Assembly (NCBI GenBank): GCA_016490735.1
Contig: JAEMWC010001199.1
Coordinates: forward strand, 164,821-228,820
Source of the DNA: Pachyseris speciosa
Lineage: Eukaryota; Cnidaria; Anthozoa; Scleractinia; Pachyseridae
Length of the DNA: 64,000 nt
Direction: 5' to 3'
Shown: one piece after another, positions 29,443 to 38,083 of the stretch
Position numbering within the stretch: the first letter of the stretch is position 1
How the letters are laid out: each line of letters begins with the position of its first letter
Position numbers and translations under genes: made by a program
Notes under the pieces: generated by a model
What the model was told of the DNA's origin: nothing
What the model saw: only the letters and a program-made list of their open reading frames with translations
Databases searched by the model: none

Positions 29443-29901
29443 ATGAAAGAGCGAAAAAGCATATTCAGCTGGAACCATATTTCAGGTGAATTAACAGAAG
29501 ATCAGGTAAATAAATTAAAATCCTATTACCGAACATATCACAGAAAGTGTTGGGCTCATAAACAGGCGGTTAAACGGTTCAAAAAATGGAAATTACTGGG
29601 GAATTCCTTGTCCATCATCTTTGCAACTGGGGGTCTCGCCACAAGTGTGGCAACAGGTGGTGTTAGTTTGGTAGCCATCAGTACAGCAGCACTTTTGATA
29701 CAAGGGTGGATGAAGCATAAAAACCTAGATTTGAAAATCCAAAATTGCACATATGCTTATCAAAGCTATCAACATCTACTCAATTCAATTAAAGACAAGT
29801 TGAGAAGTGGTGATTTTGATGCTTCAAGTATACAAATCTCAATGAAGAATATCGATGATTATGTGACTGACAATAGTCAATTATTGATAAGTACCTACTG
29901 A
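29443..29901 (+). CDS. Two-helix membrane protein (SLATT-like layout)
   Basis: 152 residues from the ATG at 29443, which sits in TATATATG; an earlier in-frame ATG is at 29434. A basic amphipathic N-terminal part (KCWAHKQAVKRFKKWK) leads into two adjacent hydrophobic segments (LGNSLSIIFATGGLATSVA, and VSLVAISTAALLIQ) and a helical cytoplasmic-type tail. This two-transmembrane plus flanking-helix layout resembles SLATT-type proteins. The frame ends at 29901, but the neighbouring frame continues with KYLLKYDEKFTA to about 29925, suggesting a frameshift near 29885. Its function is unknown; a pore or entry/exit role is only a guess. Confidence 0.6.
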   Translation: MKERKSIFSWNHISGELTEDQVNKLKSYYRTYHRKCWAHKQAVKRFKKWKLLGNSLSIIFATGGLATSVATGGVSLVAISTAALLIQGWMKHKNLDLKIQNCTYAYQSYQHLLNSIKDKLRSGDFDASSIQISMKNIDDYVTDNSQLLISTY

Positions 29902-29916
29902 AATATGATGAAAAAT

Positions 29917-30480
29917 TCACTGCTTGATAATACGAATAATCTTATCAAATCTCAACAATAGAATCTCAACCCAATATAGATCATAAAATCCAAGCGTCTT
30001 TTTTGATCTAGTAACTATTATTTTATCAAATGGAAGATCAAGCATTAAAAATATTTGCTTAAGCATAAATTTAGTGCTAATCATTCTTTTTCGATTCTTA
30101 TTTACCAAAGGGAGGATAGTGTCTATCTCTTCGAATATTTTCAATATTTTTCCCTTATCTTTTACTGAAATTTGAAATCTATTCTTGCGACATATACCAT
30201 TTATCACATTTTCAATATGGTACTTCCGATGATACACAGATTTCCGCTTTATTTTATACATATCATTATGAAAGTCAACGTACTCTTTACAATAATCATA
30301 ACCATGAACTGAACCACAATTTAGACAAACATTTTCATCATCATCGTTAAACATTTTCTGATTATCACAGCAAGGTGCTTTCACACTTTTAACAACTTTG
30401 ACCAATAGCTGATCACAAAAATAACATCACAATTCTCCCATATTTTTCAATTCATTGTGAATTACTGAATTACAACTCAT
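29917..30480 (-). pseudogene. VLTF3-like zinc-ribbon transcription factor (in-frame stop)
   Basis: The frame opens at an ATG (30480), meets a TGA at 30427-30429 and continues in the same frame to 29917. It starts with CYFC right after the stop and has a second Cys cluster (CC..., CLNC), forming a zinc ribbon. A conserved KSVYHRKYHIENVI block and a helical domain (TILPLVNKNRKRMIS, LMLDLPFDKI) follow. This order resembles poxvirus/giant-virus late transcription factor VLTF3, known from other Polinton-like elements. It would switch on late genes. It lies next to the right inverted repeat, converging on the membrane-protein gene. Confidence 0.6.
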
Positions 30481-30527
30481 TTCTATACTATTATATGAGT
30501 TTTATTTTTATGTTTCCATCCAATGAG

Positions 30528-30754
30528 GTCACGTGAGAAATAATAGCTATAGGCGATGACTCATTTCTTGTTTTTCCGAGAATTTCACGCTTGGTGATTT
30601 TTCCGAGAAAGTCACGCATTTTTAATAAACTATAGATTCCAAAATACGAAATCAAAAATAAAATAACTATAGTTTTTCCAAAATCCGAGATCATTTTGCT
30701 AAAACACCCCCCTAAATTAATTTTTGCGCTGAAACCCCCAAACACTATACTACT
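30528..30754. repeat. Polinton right terminal inverted repeat
   Basis: Complement of the left arm, from GTCACGTGAG at its inner end to ACACTATACTACT at its outer end. It lacks the extra segment present in the left arm. An open frame across it is an artefact of reading the repeat. Confidence 0.93.
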
Positions 30755-30760
30755 CTGGAC
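30755..30760. repeat. Target-site duplication, right (CTGGAC)
   Basis: Second copy of the 6-bp duplication. It is followed by ATCCATCTTATAGCC, which continues R1 exactly as in the unoccupied copies near 2601, 46725 and 55798. Confidence 0.93.
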
Positions 30761-30864
30761 ATCCATCTTATAGCCATATGACACCTGTCAAAACAAGGTA
30801 TCCGCTGACCAGTGTCACGCGACAATATCGCGGGCTCAAGTTAAGACCTGGACCTGGACCTGGC

Positions 30865-30866
<2 letters not shown>
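30755..30866 (+). repeat. R1 repeat, copy 2, part right of the Polinton
   Basis: R1 resumes and then breaks off after CTCAAGTTAAGACC, where a short GGACCT tandem (GACCTGGACCTGGACCTGG) leads into a TA tract and R2. Most of R1 is deleted here compared with copies 1, 3 and 4. Confidence 0.75.

Positions 30867-30867
<1 letters not shown>

Positions 30868-30913
<46 letters not shown>
30868..30913. repeat. TA microsatellite
   Basis: About 23 TA units at the R1/R2 joint. The same joint elsewhere has only 4-8 units (6060, 55235, 58736). Confidence 0.9.
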
Positions 30914-30916
<3 letters not shown>

Positions 30917-32234
30917 CTTCAGCTTTTCTTTTTATAATCGCTACATACCAGACTGGAATGGTGTTCCATCGAACATCATGCATGCACCTTTTTAAAGCAG
31001 TTTTTAAGTCCTATCTATTACATTATTTGTGTCACTTTTTAATAATATGTAGCTTGTGAGTGACAAGTATGTAATTTAATTAGGCTAGCTTTGGATTGTA
31101 TTTCAATTTTACTTCTTTATTTTTACTGTCAATCCCAAAGCAGGGGTGACTTATAAGAGACAAGTATTCAATTTAATTCGATTAGGTTAGCTTTGGGCCG
31201 CGTTTAAATTTTACCTCTTAGTTTTTAGAATGTGTAATATTAGATAACATTATTTGTATGGGAATTTACCTTCTCCCAATTATTCTCCTGTCATGCACTT
31301 TTTTTTGTATCAACTTAGATGTATTCGAATGACAAAGTGTTATTAACTTAACTTAAAACTTAAAATTAAACTTAAAGTAAGCTCTTTCTCATCAATGTAC
31401 ACATCCTTCGGACTTCCTTCTCATGTATGCAGTCTTTCAATTAATTTTATTCATAGCTGGTCACACCAATCTTGTGGTATGTTTGGATGACATTTGCACT
31501 AATGTTTAATGGGATTTTTGATGTTTGATGAAGTATGTTGTGCAATTTTAAATGTACATGGAGAAATGTGAGACTAGTCCTTACCTTTCTTGCAAAATAG
31601 AAAATCAAGTAAAGATGGCTAACACGGATTTCCAGCACATTTGCTTTGGTGAATCATTACCTTAAATCCTCATACTACATTGTTAATTACCTTGATAGTG
31701 ACATCAAGCAAATGCCCAATATTTTATTATCAAGTTGCTTATTCTTGCAGTTGGCTGGCCAGAAGATCAGCTGATTTCTTTTTGAAAACACTGTAGGTGC
31801 ATTGATTGATGAGCTTAATGTTAGCAAGCAGTTTTTTGCGATAGTAAGGTCAAGAAGTAGCTGATCAAAAGAAATATCTTGGTCTTAATGGATATCATCT
31901 AAATAATTTTTATTGATTTCCATGAATCTTTTTTTCACAATTTTTTTTCAGGCATACATATATCCAGAGGATACACAATTTCTGATTTCCAACTGTATCA
32001 TGGGAAACTTTGGATAACTGAAATTGCATTCATTATGAAGTGATGATCTGAATCACTATATATCTGATGTCGGATACTGATTCAAAATAGCATTCACCAG
32101 GCTTCTCCACCAATTTCTAGTGGCTCTAAACCATGCCAAAGTTGCCTACAGTTGAACGGGGAAACAGACCTGTCCTTAGGTATAGCTCTACGATGTTAAG
32201 AAATGTTATGTTTTAAAAATTTATAGATGCAAAC
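30914..32234 (+). repeat. R2 repeat, copy B, left part
   Basis: Equivalent to 6067-7390 of copy A. It is interrupted at AGATGCAAAC by the full-length LINE. No gene is seen; the small frame at 31447-31638 recurs in copy A and is noise. Confidence 0.75.
31778..32234. repeat. Long target-site duplication of the LINE, copy 1 (457 bp)
   Basis: Starts CTTTTTGAAAACACTGTAGG and ends TTATAGATGCAAAC. It is present again, apparently without any difference, at 37627-38083 on the other side of the LINE. Copy A of R2 has a single version and differs from both at several positions. Confidence 0.85.
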
Positions 32235-32601
32235 TTTTTTTTTTTTTTGTAATTTGTTTTATTTTTTTTTACAACGCATTACACTACTTACAAAACATTG
32301 GGTACAATATTTGCATCACGCTACTTACAATACATACTTACGCTTACAATAACTTGGTTTTTTGTTTTTTTTACACGTTTACATTACATTAAACTACTTA
32401 CAAAATACATACAGTCTCTTTGAAAAAAAAATTATTATTAACAATTCACACTTTCATACACGCGCATACGCGTACACGACATACACACACACACGCGCGC
32501 ACACAAACACTACAACACCATACACGACTGACCCTGGTGTTGGTGTGTTCAAACCTACTGCGTACAACTGATATGCAAAACGCGGTAATTAGGTACGCGA
32601 G

Positions 32602-33000
32602 TTATAGATCGATGTTTTTCAGAAATTTGCCCCATTTCGCTGTGTAATCAGGTAGCTTATTCTTTGACTTTGCAACCTCTAGTTCAAGAATTTCAATCTT
32701 TCTTATTCTAGCGTTAAAAACTTTAATTAAAGGAGATTTGTTTTTACAACGACATGAATACAAATATTGTTTTGCGATCATTAGTACATGATTGACAAAT
32801 ATCTCGTCTTCACAATTTGACATTCCAAACAAAATTTCTCTGTTGTTAAGATTGTTTATATTAACTTTTAAATTGCGTAGCCACTTTATGACCTCTGCCC
32901 AGAATTCTCTGGCATAATTACAAGAGATTAAAATATGTTCGAGGGATTCGTTTTCCTTTCCGCAAAGAGAACATGCTGGGGAGGGTAAGACACCAATTTT
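32602..33000 (-). pseudogene. LINE ORF2 C-terminal part beyond a frameshift
   Basis: In the frame next to the main ORF2 frame, the C-terminal zf-RVT knuckle (CSLCGKENESLEHILISC, near 32970-32915) is followed by an aromatic segment and a helical tail ending KWGKFLKNIDL at 32602. The frame change lies in an A run at about 32998-33008. The main frame therefore ends at 32918 with an out-of-frame tail. Confidence 0.85.
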
Positions 33001-36000
33001 TATTTAAAAAGACGTTTGTCACAAGGTATCTGTTAAGTAATTTGAATTGAAATTCACGCAGCTTTGTATCGGAAGTGACACGATGTGGCAAGCCATATAT
33101 TTCTTTCCAATCAAGAGTATCATTTATAAAACAGCAACTATATTTCTTTTGAGCAGAAGGAATAGTAATAACTCTATTTCGGAATTCTTTATAAATAGTT
33201 TTTGACACAGCTTTATTGATCGGAGTCTTTTGCCCGTTTAAATTTAAAACAATTTGCTCCTGTAAATTATATGCCTTTTTCTCATGGTGAGAGGACCTTC
33301 TCAGTGAGTCTCGCCACTTGTTTGGCAAAGCGTTTATCACAGATACAAGTCTAAAAAAATCTAAAGGGGAAAAGTCCAGCTCTCTCAAATTACATTTAGT
33401 TATTAACTCATTGTGTTCAGAGATTAAGTCTCCTATCCTTAGAATTCCCTTTTCTGCTAGTGCTTTAAAGAATACAACTTTCCCATCGATGCGAATGAGT
33501 CTGTTGTTCCAGAGAATGGTTTGAAGGATCGCATTTCTGTCATCAATAGCTTCTTCGGAATGATTAATTGCCACTGAGCATTTTGCAAAGCTTTTTAGGC
33601 AATCCTCATAAAATGGTGGAAGTTTTATCGGCAGCATTTTAACATCGAAATTGCAACAAAGGATAAGTTTACCTCCAACGGGTTTTAAGTAATGGAGTAA
33701 AATAGTCTTCCAGCTACTCAGTTCGTCGCAAGCTAATTTCTTACAACAAATAATCCTCTGTGTCTCAATCATGGACATCAAATGTGGAGCCTTTAATCCT
33801 CCGTCCTCAATGTCGCCAACGAGAACAGAGCGCTTAACTTTGTCTTTGCCTTTCCAAATAAAATCGAAAATGATTTTATTTACCTCTTTGACAAACTCTT
33901 GGTCAGAACAAATCATGCTCGCTCTATACAAGAAAATCGGAATTATGAATGTCTTGACAATTTGAATTCGGCCCATTATTGTGAGATCTCGCCATCTCCA
34001 AATGTGTAATTTTTGTTTAATAGAGGTAACAATTTCATCAAAATTCAACCTTCGTTTAGCGCGTGAGTCGTAGGTAAAATGAACTCCCAGGATTTTTACT
34101 GAATGTTTAATTTTCAAATCTCCTATTTCGGTGTCGTTTCGTAAAGAATAATGCCTACCGTTACCTAGTAACATTACCTCAGATTTTTCGTGATTTATCC
34201 TAAGGCCTGAACATTCTCCAAAAGCTTCTACTAATTCCATAAATTTTCTAAGTGAATGGTCATTCCTTAAGAAGCCGGTCAAATCATTTGCGAACAACTC
34301 CAATTTTAGCTCCTCGGTATCTACAGTGATTCCTTGAATATCTTTGTTTCTGCGTACGCTTATACATAAAATTTCTAGCACCATAATAAACAAGTAGGCA
34401 GAGAGGGGGTCCCCCTGCCGAACTCCTCGTTCAACTGAGAAGGGTGCAGTGGAAAAGCCATTGTTCAGGACACAGCTTGATACGTTTTTATAAAATGTAT
34501 GAATCCACTGAATAAATGAATATCCAAACCCGTAAGCGTGGAGGGTTTTAAACAAGAAATCTCTGCTCACAGTATCAAAGGCTTTCTTAAAATCAATGCA
34601 AATCATTGTGCCATTTATGTTATATCTTTCCGTAAACTCCATAATATCATCTACAGTTCTTATTGCATCAAAGATTGTTCTGCCTTTCACGTACGCACAT
34701 TGGTTATAATGTATAATGCCAGGTAGGACTGTCTCTAATCTTTTGGCAATCGCTTTTGAACCTATTTTAACATCTACGTTAATGAGTGAGATCGGTCTCC
34801 AGTTGGATAGGTACCTTTTATCTTTATCTTTCTTCTCTATTAAAGTGATAATAGCTTGCTTCTGAGAATTTGATAATTCGCCATGATCATAGGAGTAATT
34901 TAAGCTGTCTACCATAATCTTGACTACAACTTGCCAGAAAGCTTTATAGAATTCTACAGTTAATCCGTCGTTACCTGGCGACTTATTATTCTGAAAAAGC
35001 TGAAGGCTTTTAAAACATTCAGAAATTGTTAGTTTTCCTTCGCAAACTTGAGCATCAGATTGGGAGAGTTTTGGTATGTCGGGATTTCCAAGAAAAGAAG
35101 TTAAGATTGTCTTAGGCGGCAAGAGAGTATCATTTTTACAAAGATCGGAGTAGAAACTTTCAATTTCTTGCCGGATTTTCTGAGGGTCTGTAATCAAAGT
35201 CCCTTCGGCATTGAAGATTTTCCGGACTGAACTTTTAATTTTATTGTGACTTTCAAGATTAAGAAAATATTTATTACTTTTCTCTCCTTTTTCATACCAA
35301 GTAGCCTTCGATCGGATAATCGCCCCTTTAGCCAAGTCTTCATAAATATTATCATACTCAATTTTAAGGATTTCGAGCTGTTCGAAATTTTCATTCGAGG
35401 GACATTTGCTACAGTTTTCTTCGTATGTTCGAAGTAAATTTTCAATTTTAGAAACCCTTTCTCTCTTTTCACGGGCTCTTTCTTTGCCATATTTTATCGA
35501 CATTTGTCTAATTCTATATTTAATTAAATCCCACAGGACTCTTTTGTCTGTAACTGCATTAAATTCAATTAACCACTCTGATACACTTTCACTTAATAGT
35601 GCTACGAAGTTTGTGTCATCATTAAGACTAGCGTTAAATTTCCAGAACGAAGGGCCATTTTTTTGTTTGCTAATGCTACTGAAATGCAGAGTTATCGCCG
35701 AATGATCGGAGTTTATCGAGGAGATGATATCAGAATTTTCAATATCTTCCTGACAAACATCGCTTAATAACCAAAAGTCAAGTCTTCTCTGAATAAGAGG
35801 TTTCTTTTGTCTCCAGGTGAAACGTTTGATTCCCGGGTTTCTTATACGCCAAATATCTATCAGATCAAAATCTAAGCACAAGTCTTCAACATGTTTGACT
35901 GAGGCTTTCTTTGACTGGTTCCCTCCAGAACAGTCCCACTCAGGGTCTAATGTAATATTAAAATCGCCTCCGATTATTATTCTATTTTCTTTGTCTATGA

Positions 36001-36421
36001 TGTTCTCTTCAATATTCTTATTCAAATTATCGTAAAAACAACATTGATCCTGGACATTATTCGGAGCGTAGATGTTTACAAATAAGAACGAAGACCCCTG
36101 AACTTCAGCTTCCATTATGATATAACGGCCTTTAGCGTCGGAGCTAAGCGAGTTTAGCTTAAAGTCTAAATCATCCTTAACAAGAATCATTACTCCACAG
36201 CTGTGATTTGAACCATGTGAAAAATATAACTTACCTGGCCACTGTGTTTTCCAGATACTCTCGACGTCTATAGTGCTATAGGTTTCCTGTAGAAAAACTA
36301 CGTCATATTTTCGTTCGTTCAACCAGCAAAATAGAGCTTCCCTCTTTGAAGACGACCGTATCCCTCGAACATTCAGAGACAATAATCTAAAGTCTACACA
36401 TGATTTTTCGAATTCGAACAA
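32918..36421 (-). CDS. LINE ORF2: AP endonuclease plus reverse transcriptase
   Basis: 1167 residues from an ATG at 36421. The N-terminal APE-type endonuclease shows LSLNVRGI, FLQETY (Glu46), NIYAPNN, GGDFNITLD and SDHSAI. The reverse transcriptase shows SPGNDGLTVEFYK, NWRPISLINVDVKI, CIDFKKAFDTV, RGVRQGDPLSAYLF and then FANDLTGF, where the catalytic FADD motif would be expected. Residue 712 is Asn (codon at 34286-34288) instead of Asp. This should abolish polymerisation, although the long identical flanking repeats indicate a recent insertion. A frameshift near 33000 also removes the C-terminal zinc knuckle from this frame. Confidence 0.93.
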   Translation of the reverse strand: MFEFEKSCVDFRLLSLNVRGIRSSSKREALFCWLNERKYDVVFLQETYSTIDVESIWKTQWPGKLYFSHGSNHSCGVMILVKDDLDFKLNSLSSDAKGRYIIMEAEVQGSSFLFVNIYAPNNVQDQCCFYDNLNKNIEENIIDKENRIIIGGDFNITLDPEWDCSGGNQSKKASVKHVEDLCLDFDLIDIWRIRNPGIKRFTWRQKKPLIQRRLDFWLLSDVCQEDIENSDIISSINSDHSAITLHFSSISKQKNGPSFWKFNASLNDDTNFVALLSESVSEWLIEFNAVTDKRVLWDLIKYRIRQMSIKYGKERAREKRERVSKIENLLRTYEENCSKCPSNENFEQLEILKIEYDNIYEDLAKGAIIRSKATWYEKGEKSNKYFLNLESHNKIKSSVRKIFNAEGTLITDPQKIRQEIESFYSDLCKNDTLLPPKTILTSFLGNPDIPKLSQSDAQVCEGKLTISECFKSLQLFQNNKSPGNDGLTVEFYKAFWQVVVKIMVDSLNYSYDHGELSNSQKQAIITLIEKKDKDKRYLSNWRPISLINVDVKIGSKAIAKRLETVLPGIIHYNQCAYVKGRTIFDAIRTVDDIMEFTERYNINGTMICIDFKKAFDTVSRDFLFKTLHAYGFGYSFIQWIHTFYKNVSSCVLNNGFSTAPFSVERGVRQGDPLSAYLFIMVLEILCISVRRNKDIQGITVDTEELKLELFANDLTGFLRNDHSLRKFMELVEAFGECSGLRINHEKSEVMLLGNGRHYSLRNDTEIGDLKIKHSVKILGVHFTYDSRAKRRLNFDEIVTSIKQKLHIWRWRDLTIMGRIQIVKTFIIPIFLYRASMICSDQEFVKEVNKIIFDFIWKGKDKVKRSVLVGDIEDGGLKAPHLMSMIETQRIICCKKLACDELSSWKTILLHYLKPVGGKLILCCNFDVKMLPIKLPPFYEDCLKSFAKCSVAINHSEEAIDDRNAILQTILWNNRLIRIDGKVVFFKALAEKGILRIGDLISEHNELITKCNLRELDFSPLDFFRLVSVINALPNKWRDSLRRSSHHEKKAYNLQEQIVLNLNGQKTPINKAVSKTIYKEFRNRVITIPSAQKKYSCCFINDTLDWKEIYGLPHRVTSDTKLREFQFKLLNRYLVTNVFLNKNWCLTLPSMFSLRKGKRIPRTYFNLL

Positions 36422-36687
36422 GCAAACTTATGCACGAAATTAACACGCGAATCGCAAATAAAGTATGATTTGAACACAGAAGGGTCATTTTTAACACTTA
36501 AGTACAACACTAAATATAATAGTTCATTATAAAGGCTGCTGATACCTAAATCATTTGCGCAACCCATGGGATTTGGAGCTTTTGGCAGGTTATTTACTAT
36601 GCAGATATGCCACTGTTGCTCCCGCTTTTTAAACCTAGAAAGAAAATTTGTTTGCTAATTTTACTTTTAGCGCATAAGATAAGAGTC

Positions 36688-37539
36688 TTAAGTTACCAAA
36701 TGTCCGTCAACAATAAGCTTATCCGGCTCTTTCTTATCGAAGAAGGCTCTTTTTCCATCCTCTCTTGCTTGCTTTAAACGTGGCCACAGTTTCCTTCTCC
36801 GCTCCTGTATTTCTTTTGGGTAGTCAGCATACACCCTTACTTCTATTTCATCTTTTACCTCCATTGCACGTTTAAATACCCTCTCACGATCGGGAAAACG
36901 GAGGAAGCGGGCGATAATCGGTCGCGGAGATCCTGGCTTTTTAACTCCGATTCGGTGAACGCGTTGGAACTCAATTTCGCGCGCGCGATCTACTTCTATC
37001 TCTCTCTCCATGTAACGATAAATAAGTTCCTTTGCGTTCTCTTGTGTTGGGTCGGTGGATTCCGGGATGTTAAAGAAACGTAAATTCTCACGACGGCTGT
37101 AGACGTCTTGGTAGAGGATGCGGTCATTAAGAGATTTAATTTTCCTTTCACTTTCGTTGGCTTTTGACTTCAATTCCTCTATCTCGCCGTTTAGAAATTT
37201 TAAGCTATTATCCATTGCTCCAACCGACTTCTCGACTGCGTTAGTTTTGGCGTTTAGTGTGGCAATTTCTCCTTCAATGCTTTTTACGGAGGATTCCAAG
37301 GTGTTGAATTTCTTTAAGACTCCTTCGACCATATTTTCTAAGCTACTGAGTTTGTGTAGGACAAGCTGTATCTTCGAGGCGAGATCTTCTGCCATCTCGA
37401 GCGCCATGTTGATTTCGTCTGGTGGTTCCGATGGAGTCTTGCAAATTCTTTTTTCTTTCGGCGTTGAAACTCCGCTTTCCGAGCTACTACTGCTTCCTCT
37501 AGTCTTCCGCTTGAATATACTATCAAGAAACTCGGCCAT
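36688..37539 (-). CDS. LINE ORF1 (L1-type RNA-binding protein)
   Basis: 283 residues, intact. Ser/Lys-rich N-terminus (1-40), long coiled coil (about 50-145: ENMVEGVLKKFNTLESSVKS and following heptads), RRM-like domain starting at SRRENLRFFNIPE (148-160), and a C-terminal domain with RPIIARFL, ERRRKLWPRLKQAREDG and ending in LIVDGHLVT. This is the Transposase_22/L1 ORF1p layout: a trimeric RNA chaperone that packages the LINE transcript. ORF2 starts 267 bp downstream. Confidence 0.92.
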   Translation of the reverse strand: MAEFLDSIFKRKTRGSSSSSESGVSTPKEKRICKTPSEPPDEINMALEMAEDLASKIQLVLHKLSSLENMVEGVLKKFNTLESSVKSIEGEIATLNAKTNAVEKSVGAMDNSLKFLNGEIEELKSKANESERKIKSLNDRILYQDVYSRRENLRFFNIPESTDPTQENAKELIYRYMEREIEVDRAREIEFQRVHRIGVKKPGSPRPIIARFLRFPDRERVFKRAMEVKDEIEVRVYADYPKEIQERRRKLWPRLKQAREDGKRAFFDKKEPDKLIVDGHLVT

Positions 37540-37626
37540 ACAACAAATAATTGCAAAGAAAAAGACAAATAAAGCGGGAGCAATTTCATGTGCGTCCTTA
37601 CTCGGCCATGACAGACCCAGACCCCC

Positions 37627-38083
37627 CTTTTTGAAAACACTGTAGGTGCATTGATTGATGAGCTTAATGTTAGCAAGCAGTTTTTTGCGATAGTAAGGTC
37701 AAGAAGTAGCTGATCAAAAGAAATATCTTGGTCTTAATGGATATCATCTAAATAATTTTTATTGATTTCCATGAATCTTTTTTTCACAATTTTTTTTCAG
37801 GCATACATATATCCAGAGGATACACAATTTCTGATTTCCAACTGTATCATGGGAAACTTTGGATAACTGAAATTGCATTCATTATGAAGTGATGATCTGA
37901 ATCACTATATATCTGATGTCGGATACTGATTCAAAATAGCATTCACCAGGCTTCTCCACCAATTTCTAGTGGCTCTAAACCATGCCAAAGTTGCCTACAG
38001 TTGAACGGGGAAACAGACCTGTCCTTAGGTATAGCTCTACGATGTTAAGAAATGTTATGTTTTAAAAATTTATAGATGCAAAC
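37627..38083. repeat. Long target-site duplication of the LINE, copy 2 (457 bp)
   Basis: Direct copy of 31778-32234, immediately after the LINE 5' end. It is followed by TAGCGTTGCAGG, which continues R2 exactly as copy A does at 7390. Confidence 0.85.

Larger units (their letters stand above)
11986..30754. mobile_element. Polinton/Maverick (adintovirus-like) element, 18.8 kb
   Basis: Defined by inverted ends (AGTAGTATAGTGTTTGGGGG and its complement), a 6-bp target duplication, and the diagnostic gene set: protein-primed DNA polymerase B, retroviral-type integrase with chromodomain, adenovirus-type cysteine protease, FtsK/HerA-type packaging ATPase, and double and single jelly-roll capsid proteins. 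Such elements are regarded as endogenous forms of adintovirus-type dsDNA viruses. Genes occupy nearly the whole length, in a leftward block (12.4-23.8 kb), a rightward block (23.86-29.9 kb) and one leftward gene at the right end. At least nine coding breaks show this copy is degraded. Confidence 0.97.
32235..37626 (-). mobile_element. Full-length L1/Tx1-type LINE retrotransposon
   Basis: Minus-strand element of about 5.4 kb. It has a short 5' leader, ORF1 (37539-36688), ORF2 (36421 to about 32602), a 3' region of CA/T-rich low complexity (32250-32600), and a terminal poly-A seen as a T run at 32235-32249. It splits R2 copy B and is flanked by a 457-bp direct repeat. Both proteins are of the L1/Tx1 lineage: coiled-coil/RRM ORF1, and APE endonuclease plus reverse transcriptase ORF2. 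Confidence 0.92.

Noticed and set aside
30491..30784. 97-residue minus-strand frame over the right inverted repeat
   Set aside because: It crosses the element boundary into R1 and mirrors the left repeat; no start motif or domain.
32362..32647. Thr/His-rich plus-strand frames
   Set aside because: They come from a CACA-type low-complexity tract in the LINE 3' region.
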